From: Streptomyces sp. KMM 9044
Lineage (GTDB): Bacteria; Actinomycetota; Actinomycetes; Streptomycetales; Streptomycetaceae
Assembly (NCBI RefSeq): GCF_024701375.2
Contig: NZ_CP113910.1
Coordinates: forward strand, 4,588,001 to 4,652,000
DNA length: 64,000 nt
Direction of reading: 5' to 3'
Shown one piece after another: positions 40,873-49,374 of the stretch. The notes under the pieces were generated by a model, which did not search any database, was not told the DNA's origin, and worked only from the letters and a program-made list of their open reading frames with translations. A program made the translations under genes and the position numbers. The number at the start of each line of letters is the position of its first letter. The first letter of the stretch is position 1.

Positions 40873-42354
40873 GTGCGCGTGGAGAAGTGGCGAGAAAACA
40901 CCCAACCTGAACGGTCCGAGGCCGAGGCCGAAGCCGCCCCGACCGGGGACACCCGGCCCGCCCCCGGCGGTTCTGCCACCGACCGGGGAACGTGGTTCTC
41001 CCGGGACGTGCCCGGCCGCACCGCCCGTGCCGCCGGGGCGGACGACGCCACCGCGGTGAGGAGAACCCCCGGCACACCCCACGCGGCCGGCCCGGACGAC
41101 CGGGGCGACCCGGAGCACCGGGTCGCCCCGGACGACGCGAAGGCCAGGACGACCACGATGAGCGCAACGCCCCCGCCGGGCGGCACGAGCAGGATGCCCG
41201 CACAGCGCGGGCCGGAGCAGGCCGCCCCGACGCCCCCGGCCTTCGAGGACCCCGAAGAGACCAGGGCGCTGCGCATCGGGCCCCGTACTCCGGCCGAGGG
41301 GGGCGGTGGGTTCGACCGGACCGAGAGGTTCGAGAAGCCCGGGGCGCCCTTCTCCGCCCGTACCACCCCCGCACCCCCCTCCACCGGGGACACCGGCTCC
41401 ACCGCGCGCCTCTCCACCCAGGTCCCCGCGTCGCCCCGTACTCCCCTGCGCGACTCCTGGCAGGAGGGAGCCGAGGCGACCGCGCTCGCCCCCGCGCCCA
41501 CCAGGCCGGTGCCCGCAGTCACGGAGACAGCCGTGGTCGCAGCCGCAGCCGCATCCGTAGTCGCGGACGCCGATGCGACCGAGCACACCCACGACCCGCA
41601 CGAGGTGACGGTCCAGCTCGACGCCGTGCAGTTCGGCGACGGCGTGCTGCGGGCAACGCCGGGCGGGCACCGCGGCGGCGCGGGCCTCGACGCCGCGGAC
41701 GGACCCGTGTTCGTCGACGAGTCGGGCCGCCGCAGCCGCCTCTACCGCCGGATCGGCCTGGCCGTCGGCCTGGCCTGCGCCGGGTACGCCGCCGTGATCG
41801 TCGCCACGCTGATGTCCGGCAACTCCACCGCCCCCTGGATGCCCGTGCCCGGCCAGGGGAAGGAGCAGCCCGCCGGGAAGGTCGAGACCTCGCCGCGGCC
41901 CGCCGAGCCGGACGCGTCGCCCAGTGCCGAGTCCACCCCGGGCACCGAGCCGACCGCGGGCGCCCCCGACGCCCCCGCCTCGCCCGACGCCGGCGTCCCC
42001 GCGGGCGGCGTGGTGGCCCCCGAGGCCGAGTCCGGTGAGACCGCCGAGCCGTCGTCGACGCCGACCGGGACCGCCCCGGAGCCGGGCACCGGCACCGGCG
42101 GCTCCGCCACGACCGAGCCGGCCGACCCCCCGGCCGAGACGGAAACCGCGGACCCGCCGGCCTCGTCCGGCGGCACCGGCACCGATCCGGACACGCCCCC
42201 CACCGAGGAAAATCCCGGCGACGAGGAACCCGCGGACACCGACACGGTCGCCCAGGCGCCCCAGGCCCCGCCGACCGTGGCCGCCGAGAACCCCACCGCA
42301 CAGCCCGCCCCGTCCACCGCCCCCACCGCACCGTCCCCGGAGCACGCTCTCTGA
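40873..42354 (+). CDS. matA: MatA, membrane protein for hyphal-aggregation polysaccharide
   Basis: A 493-residue protein, mostly disordered and rich in Pro, Thr, Glu and Ala, with one membrane helix (IGLAVGLACAGYAAVIVATL, residues ~295-315). Cytoplasmic and external flanks are both low-complexity. I identify it by position directly before matB and by its make-up. In S. lividans/S. coelicolor, MatA and MatB are needed for pellet formation and production of a poly-beta-1,6-N-acetylglucosamine. The GTG at 40873 is preferred because GGGGGAAAGA lies just upstream; the frame is open back to 40762. Its stop shares one base with the matB start (TGATG). Confidence 0.8.
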   Translation: MRVEKWRENTQPERSEAEAEAAPTGDTRPAPGGSATDRGTWFSRDVPGRTARAAGADDATAVRRTPGTPHAAGPDDRGDPEHRVAPDDAKARTTTMSATPPPGGTSRMPAQRGPEQAAPTPPAFEDPEETRALRIGPRTPAEGGGGFDRTERFEKPGAPFSARTTPAPPSTGDTGSTARLSTQVPASPRTPLRDSWQEGAEATALAPAPTRPVPAVTETAVVAAAAASVVADADATEHTHDPHEVTVQLDAVQFGDGVLRATPGGHRGGAGLDAADGPVFVDESGRRSRLYRRIGLAVGLACAGYAAVIVATLMSGNSTAPWMPVPGQGKEQPAGKVETSPRPAEPDASPSAESTPGTEPTAGAPDAPASPDAGVPAGGVVAPEAESGETAEPSSTPTGTAPEPGTGTGGSATTEPADPPAETETADPPASSGGTGTDPDTPPTEENPGDEEPADTDTVAQAPQAPPTVAAENPTAQPAPSTAPTAPSPEHAL

Positions 42355-44552
42355 TGGCCTCCCACTCCCGCCGCCCCGGGTCCGCGACCAGAGCCCGAGG
42401 CGGCTCCCGGCGTCGCCGTCTGCCCCTGCGTCTGCTGCTTCCGCTGCTCGTCCTCGTCGCCCTGGCGGCGATGCTCATGCTGCGCGGGTACACGCACAGC
42501 GAGATCCTCGCCGACCACCGCGTCCAGCCGCCCGCCGCCACCGACCGGGTGCCGAAGAAGATCCTGGAGGGCGGCCCGGTCATCGACGCCCGGGAGGGGC
42601 GCGCCGAGACCCTGAGCGTGCCCGACCGCCGGCTGGTCCTCACCTTCGACGACGGCCCGGACCCGGTCTGGACGCCGCGTGTGCTGGACGTACTGAAGAA
42701 GCACGACGCGCACGCGGTCTTCTTCGTCACCGGCACCATGGCCTCCCGCCACCCGGACCTCGTCCAGCGTATGGTCGACGAGGGGCACGAGCTCGGCCTG
42801 CACACGTTCAACCACCCCGACCTCTCCCTCCAGTCCAGGGAGCGCATCGACTGGGAGCTGTCGCAGAACCAGCTGGCGCTCACCGGCGCGGCCGGGGTGC
42901 GCACCTCGCTCTTCCGTCCGCCGTACTCCTCCTTCTCCGCCGCCATGGACAACAAGTCCTGGCCGGTCACCGAGTACATCGGCAGCCTCGGGTACATCAC
43001 CGTTGTCAACAACACCGACAGCGAGGACTGGCAGCGGCCCGGGGCCGACGAGATCATCCGCCGTGCCACGCCCGAGGACGGCGAGGGCGCCATCGTCCTG
43101 ATGCACGACTCCGGTGGCGACCGCAGCCAGACCGTCGCGGCGCTGGACAGGTTCCTGCCCGATCTGAAGGAGCGGGGCTACGAGTTCGACAACCTCACCG
43201 AGGCCCTGGACGCGCCCGGCGCGATGACCCCGGTGACCGGCGCCGAACTGTGGAAGGGCAAGGCGTGGATCTTCCTGGTCCAGGCCTCCGAGAAGATCAC
43301 CGGCGGCCTGGTGGTGGGCCTGGCGGTCATCGGCACCCTGGTCATCGCCCGCTTCGTGCTGATGCTCCTTCTCTCCGCCGTCCACGCCCGCCGGGTCCGC
43401 CGCAAGGACTTCAGCTGGGGTCCGCCGGTCACCGAACCGGTGACGGTGCTGGTCCCGGCCTACAACGAGGCCAAGTGCATCGAGAACACCGTCCGTTCCC
43501 TGATGGACAGCGACCACCCCGTCGAGGTCCTGGTCATCGACGACGGTTCCAGCGACGGAACGGCCCGCATCGTCGAGGCCATGGGCCTGCCCAACGTCCG
43601 GGTGATCCGCCAGCTCAACGCGGGCAAACCGGCCGCCCTCAACCGGGGCCTGGCCAACGCCCGGTACGACATCGTCGTGATGATGGACGGCGACACGGTC
43701 TTCGAGCCGTCCACCGTCCGCGAACTCGTCCAGCCCTTCGGCGACCCGAGGGTGGGAGCCGTGGCGGGCAACGCGAAGGTCGGCAACAAGGACAGCCTCA
43801 TCGGCGCCTGGCAGCACATCGAGTACGTGATGGGCTTCAACCTGGACCGCCGCATGTACGACGTCCTCGGCTGCATGCCGACGATCCCGGGTGCCGTCGG
43901 CGCCTTCCGCCGCTCGGCACTCGTGCCGATCGGCGGCATGAGCGACGACACGCTCGCCGAGGACACCGACGTCACCATGGCGCTGCACCGCGCCGGCTGG
44001 CGCGTGGTCTACGCCGAGAACGCCCGGGCCTGGACCGAGGCCCCGGAGACGGTCCAGCAGCTGTGGTCCCAGCGCTACCGCTGGTCGTACGGCACCATGC
44101 AGGCCATCTGGAAGCACCGCCGCTCCGTGATCGAGAAGGGCCCCTCGGGCCGCTTCGGCCGCGTGGGCCTGCCCTTCGTCTCCCTGTTCATGATCGTGGC
44201 CCCGCTGCTGGCCCCCCTGATCGACGTCTTCCTGCTCTACGGCCTCGTCTTCGGCCCGACCGAGAAGACGATCGTGGCGTGGCTGGGCGTCCTGGCCATC
44301 CAGGCGGCCTGCGCGGCCTTCGCCTTCCGGCTCGACCGCGAACGCATGACCCATCTCGTCTCGCTGCCGCTGCAGCAGATCCTCTACCGCCAGCTCATGT
44401 ATGTCGTGCTGCTCCAGTCCTGGATCACCGCGCTCACCGGCGGCCGTCTGCGCTGGCAGAAGCTGCGGCGCACCGGCGTCGTCGAGGCGCCCGGCGGCTC
44501 GGTGCCGCGCCAGAACGCGCGGACCGACGACGATCGGAGGCCCGTGGCATGA
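42354..44552 (+). CDS. matB: MatB, bifunctional polysaccharide deacetylase / family 2 glycosyltransferase
   Basis: A 732-residue membrane enzyme. After an N-terminal helix (~23-43) comes a NodB-type deacetylase domain (LTFDDGPDPVWTPRVL at ~95, HTFNH at ~151, LFRPPYSSF). A helix near 310-335 leads to a processive GT2 domain with VLVPAYNE, VIDDGSSDGT, MMDGDTVFEP, EDTDVTMALHR and the QRYRW motif. Several C-terminal helices follow. It can thus polymerise UDP-GlcNAc on the inside and deacetylate the polymer outside. Known role in related strains: PNAG-dependent hyphal aggregation and surface adhesion. Overlaps matA by 1 base and the next gene by 4. Confidence 0.93.
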   Translation: MASHSRRPGSATRARGGSRRRRLPLRLLLPLLVLVALAAMLMLRGYTHSEILADHRVQPPAATDRVPKKILEGGPVIDAREGRAETLSVPDRRLVLTFDDGPDPVWTPRVLDVLKKHDAHAVFFVTGTMASRHPDLVQRMVDEGHELGLHTFNHPDLSLQSRERIDWELSQNQLALTGAAGVRTSLFRPPYSSFSAAMDNKSWPVTEYIGSLGYITVVNNTDSEDWQRPGADEIIRRATPEDGEGAIVLMHDSGGDRSQTVAALDRFLPDLKERGYEFDNLTEALDAPGAMTPVTGAELWKGKAWIFLVQASEKITGGLVVGLAVIGTLVIARFVLMLLLSAVHARRVRRKDFSWGPPVTEPVTVLVPAYNEAKCIENTVRSLMDSDHPVEVLVIDDGSSDGTARIVEAMGLPNVRVIRQLNAGKPAALNRGLANARYDIVVMMDGDTVFEPSTVRELVQPFGDPRVGAVAGNAKVGNKDSLIGAWQHIEYVMGFNLDRRMYDVLGCMPTIPGAVGAFRRSALVPIGGMSDDTLAEDTDVTMALHRAGWRVVYAENARAWTEAPETVQQLWSQRYRWSYGTMQAIWKHRRSVIEKGPSGRFGRVGLPFVSLFMIVAPLLAPLIDVFLLYGLVFGPTEKTIVAWLGVLAIQAACAAFAFRLDRERMTHLVSLPLQQILYRQLMYVVLLQSWITALTGGRLRWQKLRRTGVVEAPGGSVPRQNARTDDDRRPVA

Positions 44553-45871
44553 CCCACGGCTACACGACCGGTACGGGGCAGGTGCCGGAACCGGCCGGCC
44601 CGTACGGAACCGGGCGCACGGGAGACGCGCACGGCGTCCCGGAAACGCCGCTCGCGGTCCCGCGACCGCGCACGACCGCGCCCGTACCGGACCCCGGCGC
44701 CCCGGCCGCCCCGGCGAAGCCCGGCCGTGACCGGTACCTCGACCTGCTGCGCTCGCTCGCCCTGGTCCGCGTGATCGTCTACCACCTGTTCGGCTGGGCC
44801 TGGCTGACCGTGCTGTTCCCGTCGATGGGCGTGATGTTCGCGCTGGCGGGTTCGCTGATGGCGCGTTCGCTGAAGCGTCCGGCGGGGAGCGTGATCCGCA
44901 GCCGGGTCCGCCGTCTCCTGCCGCCCATGTGGGCGTTCGCCGTGGTCGTGCTGGCGATGATGTTCGCGAACGGCTGGAACCCGGCGAAGGACGACGGTTC
45001 CTGGGGCCTGATCGGGCTGTTCAACTACATCGTCCCGATCGGTGCTCCGCCCTATCCCTGGGAGCTCGGCTCCCCGTCGGGCCTGCTGGACGACGCCTGG
45101 GCGGTGCAGGCCGCGGGCCCGCTGTGGTACCTGCGCGCCTATCTGTGGTTCGTGATCGCCTCGCCGCTGCTGCTGTGGGCGTTCCGCCGGGCCCCCTGGC
45201 CGACCCTGCTCGCACCGCTGGGCCTGACGGCGGTCGTCGGCACGGGCCTGGTGACCATCCCCGGTGAAACGGGCAACGCGGTCACCGACTTCGCGGTCTA
45301 CGGCAGTTGCTGGGTGCTGGGCTTCGCCCACCAGGACGGCATGCTGCAGCGGATCCCGCGGTACGTCTCGGTCTCCTGCGCGTCGCTGGTGATGGCCTTC
45401 GGCCTGTGGTGGGCGTCGAACCACCTGGGCCCCGACGGCTGGGACCTCAACGACATTCCGCTGGCCCAGGCGACCTGGTCGTTCGGGTTCGTCGTGATCC
45501 TGCTCCAGTACTCCCCGTCGTGGCGGGAACTGCCCGGCCGCCTGGCGCAGTGGGACAAGCTGGTGACCCTCTCCAACAACCGGGCGGTCACCATCTACCT
45601 GTGGCACAACATGCTGATCATGGCGACCGTCCCGATCATCGACCTGCTGTACCGGCTCCCGTTCCTGCAGAGCGAGCGCGGGGCGGATGCCGTCACCAGC
45701 ACGTACACCCTCTGGATGTTCGCCCTGATCTGGCCGCTCATCGGCCTGACGGTGCTCGCGGTCGGCTGGGTCGAGGACCTCGCGGCCAAGCGCAGGCCCC
45801 GCCTGTGGCCGAACGGCGCGAAGCGCTCCGCCGGAAAGGGGCCCGGCCGCCGCGCAGCCCGCCGGGGCTGA
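44549..45871 (+). CDS. Acyltransferase family 3 membrane protein
   Basis: A 440-residue protein with a ~60-residue Pro-rich cytoplasmic N-terminus and about ten membrane helices of the acyltransferase-3 (OafA/YrhL) type. The first helix region RDRYLDLLRSLALVRVIVYH contains the conserved Arg and His. Such enzymes move acetyl or succinyl groups onto extracellular glycans. Its ATG overlaps the matB stop (ATGA), so it belongs to the mat operon and may O-acylate the Mat polymer; that is inference. The last 13 codons and stop are part of a 132-bp tandem duplication. Confidence 0.88.
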   Translation: MTHGYTTGTGQVPEPAGPYGTGRTGDAHGVPETPLAVPRPRTTAPVPDPGAPAAPAKPGRDRYLDLLRSLALVRVIVYHLFGWAWLTVLFPSMGVMFALAGSLMARSLKRPAGSVIRSRVRRLLPPMWAFAVVVLAMMFANGWNPAKDDGSWGLIGLFNYIVPIGAPPYPWELGSPSGLLDDAWAVQAAGPLWYLRAYLWFVIASPLLLWAFRRAPWPTLLAPLGLTAVVGTGLVTIPGETGNAVTDFAVYGSCWVLGFAHQDGMLQRIPRYVSVSCASLVMAFGLWWASNHLGPDGWDLNDIPLAQATWSFGFVVILLQYSPSWRELPGRLAQWDKLVTLSNNRAVTIYLWHNMLIMATVPIIDLLYRLPFLQSERGADAVTSTYTLWMFALIWPLIGLTVLAVGWVEDLAAKRRPRLWPNGAKRSAGKGPGRRAARRG

Positions 45872-46094
45872 CGACGACCCCCTCTTCCCGGGACTCCGCC
45901 TTCTTCGGCGACAGCGTCGGCGAGGGCGCCGGGCCTGCGGTCCAAGTCGGCGCAGGTCTCGTCCGGAAAGGGGCCCGGCCGCCGCGCAGCCCGCCGGGGC
46001 TGACGACGACCCCCTCTTCCCGGGACTCCGCCTTCTTCGGCGACAGCGTCGGCGAGGGCGCCGGGCCTGCGGTCCAAGTCGGCGCAGGTCTCGT
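45831..46094. repeat. 132-bp tandem duplication at the end of the acyltransferase gene
   Basis: Two near-identical 132-bp units (from 45831 and from 45963) start at ccggaaaggggcccgg. The first contains the gene's final codons and stop; the second copies them as non-coding DNA. 132 is a multiple of three. The gap 45872-46171 holds little else. Confidence 0.92.
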
Positions 46095-46171
46095 CGAAGG
46101 GGTGCCGGCAACCCGTTACGTGTTCCGGCCGGGCCTGACGGCCCGGGTGGAAACAGAGATGTCCGCGGTGG

Positions 46172-46657
46172 TCAGCCCGCGTCGGGCAGCGTCTCCGGGA
46201 AACCCTGCTCACCCGCCTTCCGGCGTGCCCGCTCCGTGTTGAACCGCCGGACCGTCTCCAGCCACCGCCACGGACGGATCTCGTCCAGGGCCAGGCCGGG
46301 ACAGGCGAGCCGGTGGGGGACGCGGCAGGTGGCGCCGGGCAGGGGTTCGTCCAGGCCGCCGTTCCAGGCGGTGCCGTCGGTGCCGAGGTGCCAGCGGTGT
46401 CCGCCGGGCACGAGGTGGGCGGGCAGGGTGAAGCCGGGCTCGAGGAGGACGTGCCGGCCGGTGTAGGTGCGGCGGCGTTCGCCGGCCAGGCCGCAGTGGG
46501 GGCAGAGGGGCGGGCGGGGTGGTTCAGGGCCGGTGGCGCCGTCCAGGGCGGCCTGGGCGCGGTCGATGTTCTCCCACGGTCGTGCGGTGGCGGGTGCGTG
46601 GCGGTGGGCGTCGGGGCCGGGGGGCGGAACGACGGTCGGTTCGTGTGGTTCCCTCAT
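46172..46657 (-). CDS. DUF6083-type protein
   Basis: A 161-residue protein. Its core has a CPHCG zinc-knuckle (LCPHCGLAGERRRTYTGRHV), then LLEPGFTLPAHLVPGGHRW, and further Cys residues in ATCRVPHRLACPGL. This matches a Streptomyces family I know as DUF6083, which may bind zinc. No membrane segment or signal. Function unknown. Start ATG 46657. The C-terminal part (PWRWLETVRRFNTERARRKA) is helical and basic. Confidence 0.75.
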   Translation of the reverse strand: MREPHEPTVVPPPGPDAHRHAPATARPWENIDRAQAALDGATGPEPPRPPLCPHCGLAGERRRTYTGRHVLLEPGFTLPAHLVPGGHRWHLGTDGTAWNGGLDEPLPGATCRVPHRLACPGLALDEIRPWRWLETVRRFNTERARRKAGEQGFPETLPDAG

Positions 46658-46874
46658 GGGTGTGAGCGTGGGGGCGGCCGGCGGTGCGGGGTAGGGCGCG
46701 ATTCGGGCGTGACGGGATCATGGGTGCGGGGTGCGTGGGTGCGGGGCGCGACTCCCGAGGCGATGGGGGACCGCGGGGTGTCGTGAGGGCGTGGCTGGTC
46801 CTTGGCGCGGTCGTCCGTGCGCGCGGGCCCCGCCGTCAAGAAAGGCGTCGGCCGCGGTCCCGGACAGTTCCACC

Positions 46875-47222
46875 TCAGAGGCCCGGCGGCCTTCTCCCGG
46901 CATGACCTGCCTCACCTGCTGGAGTCACCGCTTTCGGCAGATGGTCCCGGTGCCGCGGGGCCGGAGGCGGGTGCCGTACCGAAGGCGAGACGACACCGTC
47001 GGCCTGAGCTCTCACCGAGTGCCTGCGGTTGATGAGAACGCTGGGTACATCGGTCTCAGCGATCTCGAAGGACGGGGTCTCGGAGAGGTGTAGACCGGGG
47101 CCGGCATCTTGAATCGTTCCTTCAGCCAGCGGTTGGTCGACGGCTTCTGCGGCTAACGCCTGCTGCGGAAACAGCAGCGAGAGGCTGACCACGGCCGCCA
47201 CGGACGGCGCGGTTTTGCGCAC
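46875..47222 (-). CDS. Small secreted protein, possibly a gene fragment
   Basis: The GTG at 47222 is preceded by AAGGGGG at good distance and starts a clear signal peptide (MRKTAPSVAAVVSLSLLFPQ, cleavage likely after QALAAEA). The mature part reads plausibly up to about residue 75 (GPGLHLSETPSFEIAETDVP). After that the codons and composition (HPPPAPRHRDHLP...) look random. So a real 5' end seems joined to non-coding DNA. I do not recognise the parent family. The stretch 46658-46874 beyond it shows nothing else. Confidence 0.5.
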   Translation of the reverse strand: MRKTAPSVAAVVSLSLLFPQQALAAEAVDQPLAEGTIQDAGPGLHLSETPSFEIAETDVPSVLINRRHSVRAQADGVVSPSVRHPPPAPRHRDHLPKAVTPAGEAGHAGRRPPGL

Positions 47223-47329
47223 AAGCACCCCCTTGTGAAGATCATTTGAAAGCACGTCAGGTGAGGTGGATCTCTTGTGGGGATTTCCGCAAGGGTGTAC
47301 GGGGAGGAGGGTAAGGTCTCCAATTGGTG

Positions 47330-47645
47330 GGTCTTCGAACTTGACGGGGGTACCGCCGACCGTCGGCACCTCGGCACCTCGGCACGCGCCGACTGCCCGT
47401 CGAACGTCCTGGTCGGGCGGCGCCCCGGGTGCGGCCCCGTGCCGTACGCCCGGCAGGCCCCGGGCTCCTACGCCCAGCCCGCCCCCGCCGCCCACGGCAC
47501 GCCGACCGCGCCCGCCCCGTACGGGCCTCCGCAGCAGCCCCCGGTGCCCGGTGGTCCCCACGCCCAGCCGCAGCCGCCGTACGGGCAGCCGGTCCAGCCG
47601 CCGTACCCCCGGCACAACCCCTACGGGCAGCCTCCGCAGCGCCGA
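47330..47645 (+). pseudogene. Proline-rich relic of a membrane-protein gene
   Basis: One frame from about 47440 reads PYGPPQQPPVPGG, PYGQPVQPPYP and RHNPYGQPPQ with strongly biased codons. It looks like the disordered N-terminus found on many actinobacterial membrane proteins. No start, ribosome site or following domain is present, so this appears to be leftover coding DNA. It lies in a decayed stretch between two functional regions. Confidence 0.4.
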
Positions 47646-47679
47646 CCTCACGGTGTGGTGTCCGCCCGGTACCGGACTC

Positions 47680-47709
47680 CTCTCACCCCGCCCCGGCCCG
47701 GGGTGAGAG
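47680..47709 (+). terminator. Hairpin upstream of narK
   Basis: Perfect 11-bp stem (CTCTCACCCCG at 47680-47690 with its complement at 47699-47709), 8-nt loop, 129 bp before the narK start. It may be an old terminator or part of the narK leader. Confidence 0.6.
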
Positions 47710-47838
47710 CAACGTTCCCCAGCGGTCACCCACAGCCACAGACCGGAAACGCTCCTTCCCTACCTTCGGGACCAGGCCCCGGGCCCCCGGGCCCTCGCGG
47801 CATCCGTCCGCACCACCCCGGAGAACAGTGGAGGCGTC

Positions 47839-49230
47839 ATGACAGCCCCTGGTCAGGTCCCCGCACCGTCGCCGCCCCCGAGCAGGGGCGGCCGCTGGAT
47901 CCAGCACTGGGATCCCGAGGACGAGACGTTCTGGAACCGGACCGGGGAGCCGATCGCCCGCCGGAACCTCCTCTTCTCGGTGCTGTCCGAACACATCGGG
48001 TTCTCGGTGTGGACGATGTGGTCCGTGCTGGTGCTCTTCATGGGCCCGGAGTACGGGCTGACCCCGGCCGACAAGTTCCTGCTGACGTCCATGGTGACGC
48101 TGGTCGGCGCCGTGGTCCGGGTCCCGTACACCTTCGCCGTCGCGGTGTTCGGCGGACGCAACTGGACGATCGCCTCCGCCGCGCTGCTGCTCGTGCCCAC
48201 GGTCGCCGCGTTCACCGTGATGGAGCCGGGGACGTCCTTCTCCACCTTCCTGCTGGTCGGCCTGCTGGCCGGCATCGGCGGCGGCAACTTCGCCTCCTCC
48301 ATGACCAACATCAACGCCTTCTTCCCGCTGCGGAGGAAGGGCTGGGCGCTCGGCCTGAACGCCGGCGGCGGCAACATCGGCGTCCCGGTGATCCAGCTCG
48401 CCGCCCTCGCGATCATCGGGGCGGGCGGCGGGCCCCGGGTGCTGCTCGGCCTCTACATCCCGCTGATCGTCGTGGCCGCCGTGCTCGCCGCGCTGTACAT
48501 GGACAACCTCGCCTCGGTACGCAACGACACCGGTGCGGCCAAGGACGCCGCCCGGGACGCGCACACCTGGATCATGTCCTTCCTCTACATCGGCACCTTC
48601 GGCTCGTTCATCGGCTACAGCTTCGCCTTCGGGCAGGTGCTGCAGAACCAGTTCGACCGCACGCCGCTCGAGGCCGCGTACGTCACCTTCATCGGCCCGC
48701 TGCTCGGCTCCCTGATCCGCCCGGTGGGCGGATGGCTCGCCGACCGGTACGGCGGCTCGCGGATCACGCTGTGGAACTTCGTCGGCATGGGCGTGGCGAC
48801 CGGGGTGCTGATCGTCGCCTCCATGCAGAAGTCACTGGCGCTGTTCACCGTGGCCTTCGTGGTGCTGTTCGTGCTCACCGGCCTCGGCAACGGCTCGACG
48901 TACAAGATGATCCCGGGCATCTTCCAGGCCAAGGCGCTGGCCCGGGGGCTGAGTGGTGAGGAGGCGGCTGCGTACGGGCGCAGGCTGTCCGGGGCCTCCA
49001 TGGGGCTGATCGGCGCGGTGGGCGCGCTCGGTGGCGTCGGCATCAACCTCGCCTTCCGCCAGTCCTTCCTCTCCTACGGTTCCGGCACCGGCGCGTTCGT
49101 CGCCTTCCTGGCCTTCTACGCGGTCTGCCTGGTGGTCACCTGGGCCGTATACCTTCGCCGCCCGGCCCGGCCGGCCTCCACGACGGTCATTGCGGAGGAC
49201 AAGGCGCAGCTCAGCTACGCCCAGGTGTGA
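47839..49230 (+). CDS. narK: Nitrate/nitrite transporter NarK-type
   Basis: A 463-residue MFS protein with 12 helices. It carries the nitrate signature twice: GLLAGIGGGNFASSMTNINA and GLGNGSTYKMIPGIF. The segment FPLRRKGWALGLNAGGGNIG also fits the nitrate/nitrite porter family. It moves nitrate in or nitrite out across the cytoplasmic membrane. GGAGG precedes the ATG at 47839. The downstream gene encodes the nitrate regulator NnaR, separated by a candidate GlnR box and a hairpin. Confidence 0.93.
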   Translation: MTAPGQVPAPSPPPSRGGRWIQHWDPEDETFWNRTGEPIARRNLLFSVLSEHIGFSVWTMWSVLVLFMGPEYGLTPADKFLLTSMVTLVGAVVRVPYTFAVAVFGGRNWTIASAALLLVPTVAAFTVMEPGTSFSTFLLVGLLAGIGGGNFASSMTNINAFFPLRRKGWALGLNAGGGNIGVPVIQLAALAIIGAGGGPRVLLGLYIPLIVVAAVLAALYMDNLASVRNDTGAAKDAARDAHTWIMSFLYIGTFGSFIGYSFAFGQVLQNQFDRTPLEAAYVTFIGPLLGSLIRPVGGWLADRYGGSRITLWNFVGMGVATGVLIVASMQKSLALFTVAFVVLFVLTGLGNGSTYKMIPGIFQAKALARGLSGEEAAAYGRRLSGASMGLIGAVGALGGVGINLAFRQSFLSYGSGTGAFVAFLAFYAVCLVVTWAVYLRRPARPASTTVIAEDKAQLSYAQV

Positions 49231-49231
49231 C

Positions 49232-49247
49232 GTAACACTGGCGACAC
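49232..49247 (+). promoter_or_regulatory. Candidate GlnR box upstream of nnaR
   Basis: GTAAC-ACTGGC-GACAC fits the GlnR half-site pattern GTnAC-N6-GaAAC with one mismatch. It begins directly after the narK stop. GlnR is the global nitrogen regulator of Streptomyces. Confidence 0.45.
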
Positions 49248-49256
49248 GAAGCCGAA

Positions 49257-49288
49257 CCGAGCCTGTCATGGAGCATTGACAGGCTCGG
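49257..49288. terminator. Terminator between narK and nnaR
   Basis: Perfect 12-bp stem (49257-49268 and 49277-49288) with an 8-nt loop, 26 bp after the narK stop and 86 bp before the nnaR start. Confidence 0.8.
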
Positions 49289-49374
49289 CCGGCATGAGGA
49301 CGAGCCGTGCCTCAGGCAGCACACCGAAACGCGGTACACCGACTCGAGTGCGGGACGAGAGCGGGACGAGAGCC

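Noticed and set aside
47660..47760. GlnR box upstream of narK (GTCAC ... GAAAC)
   Set aside because: The half-sites are 16 bp apart instead of 6, so the spacing does not fit.
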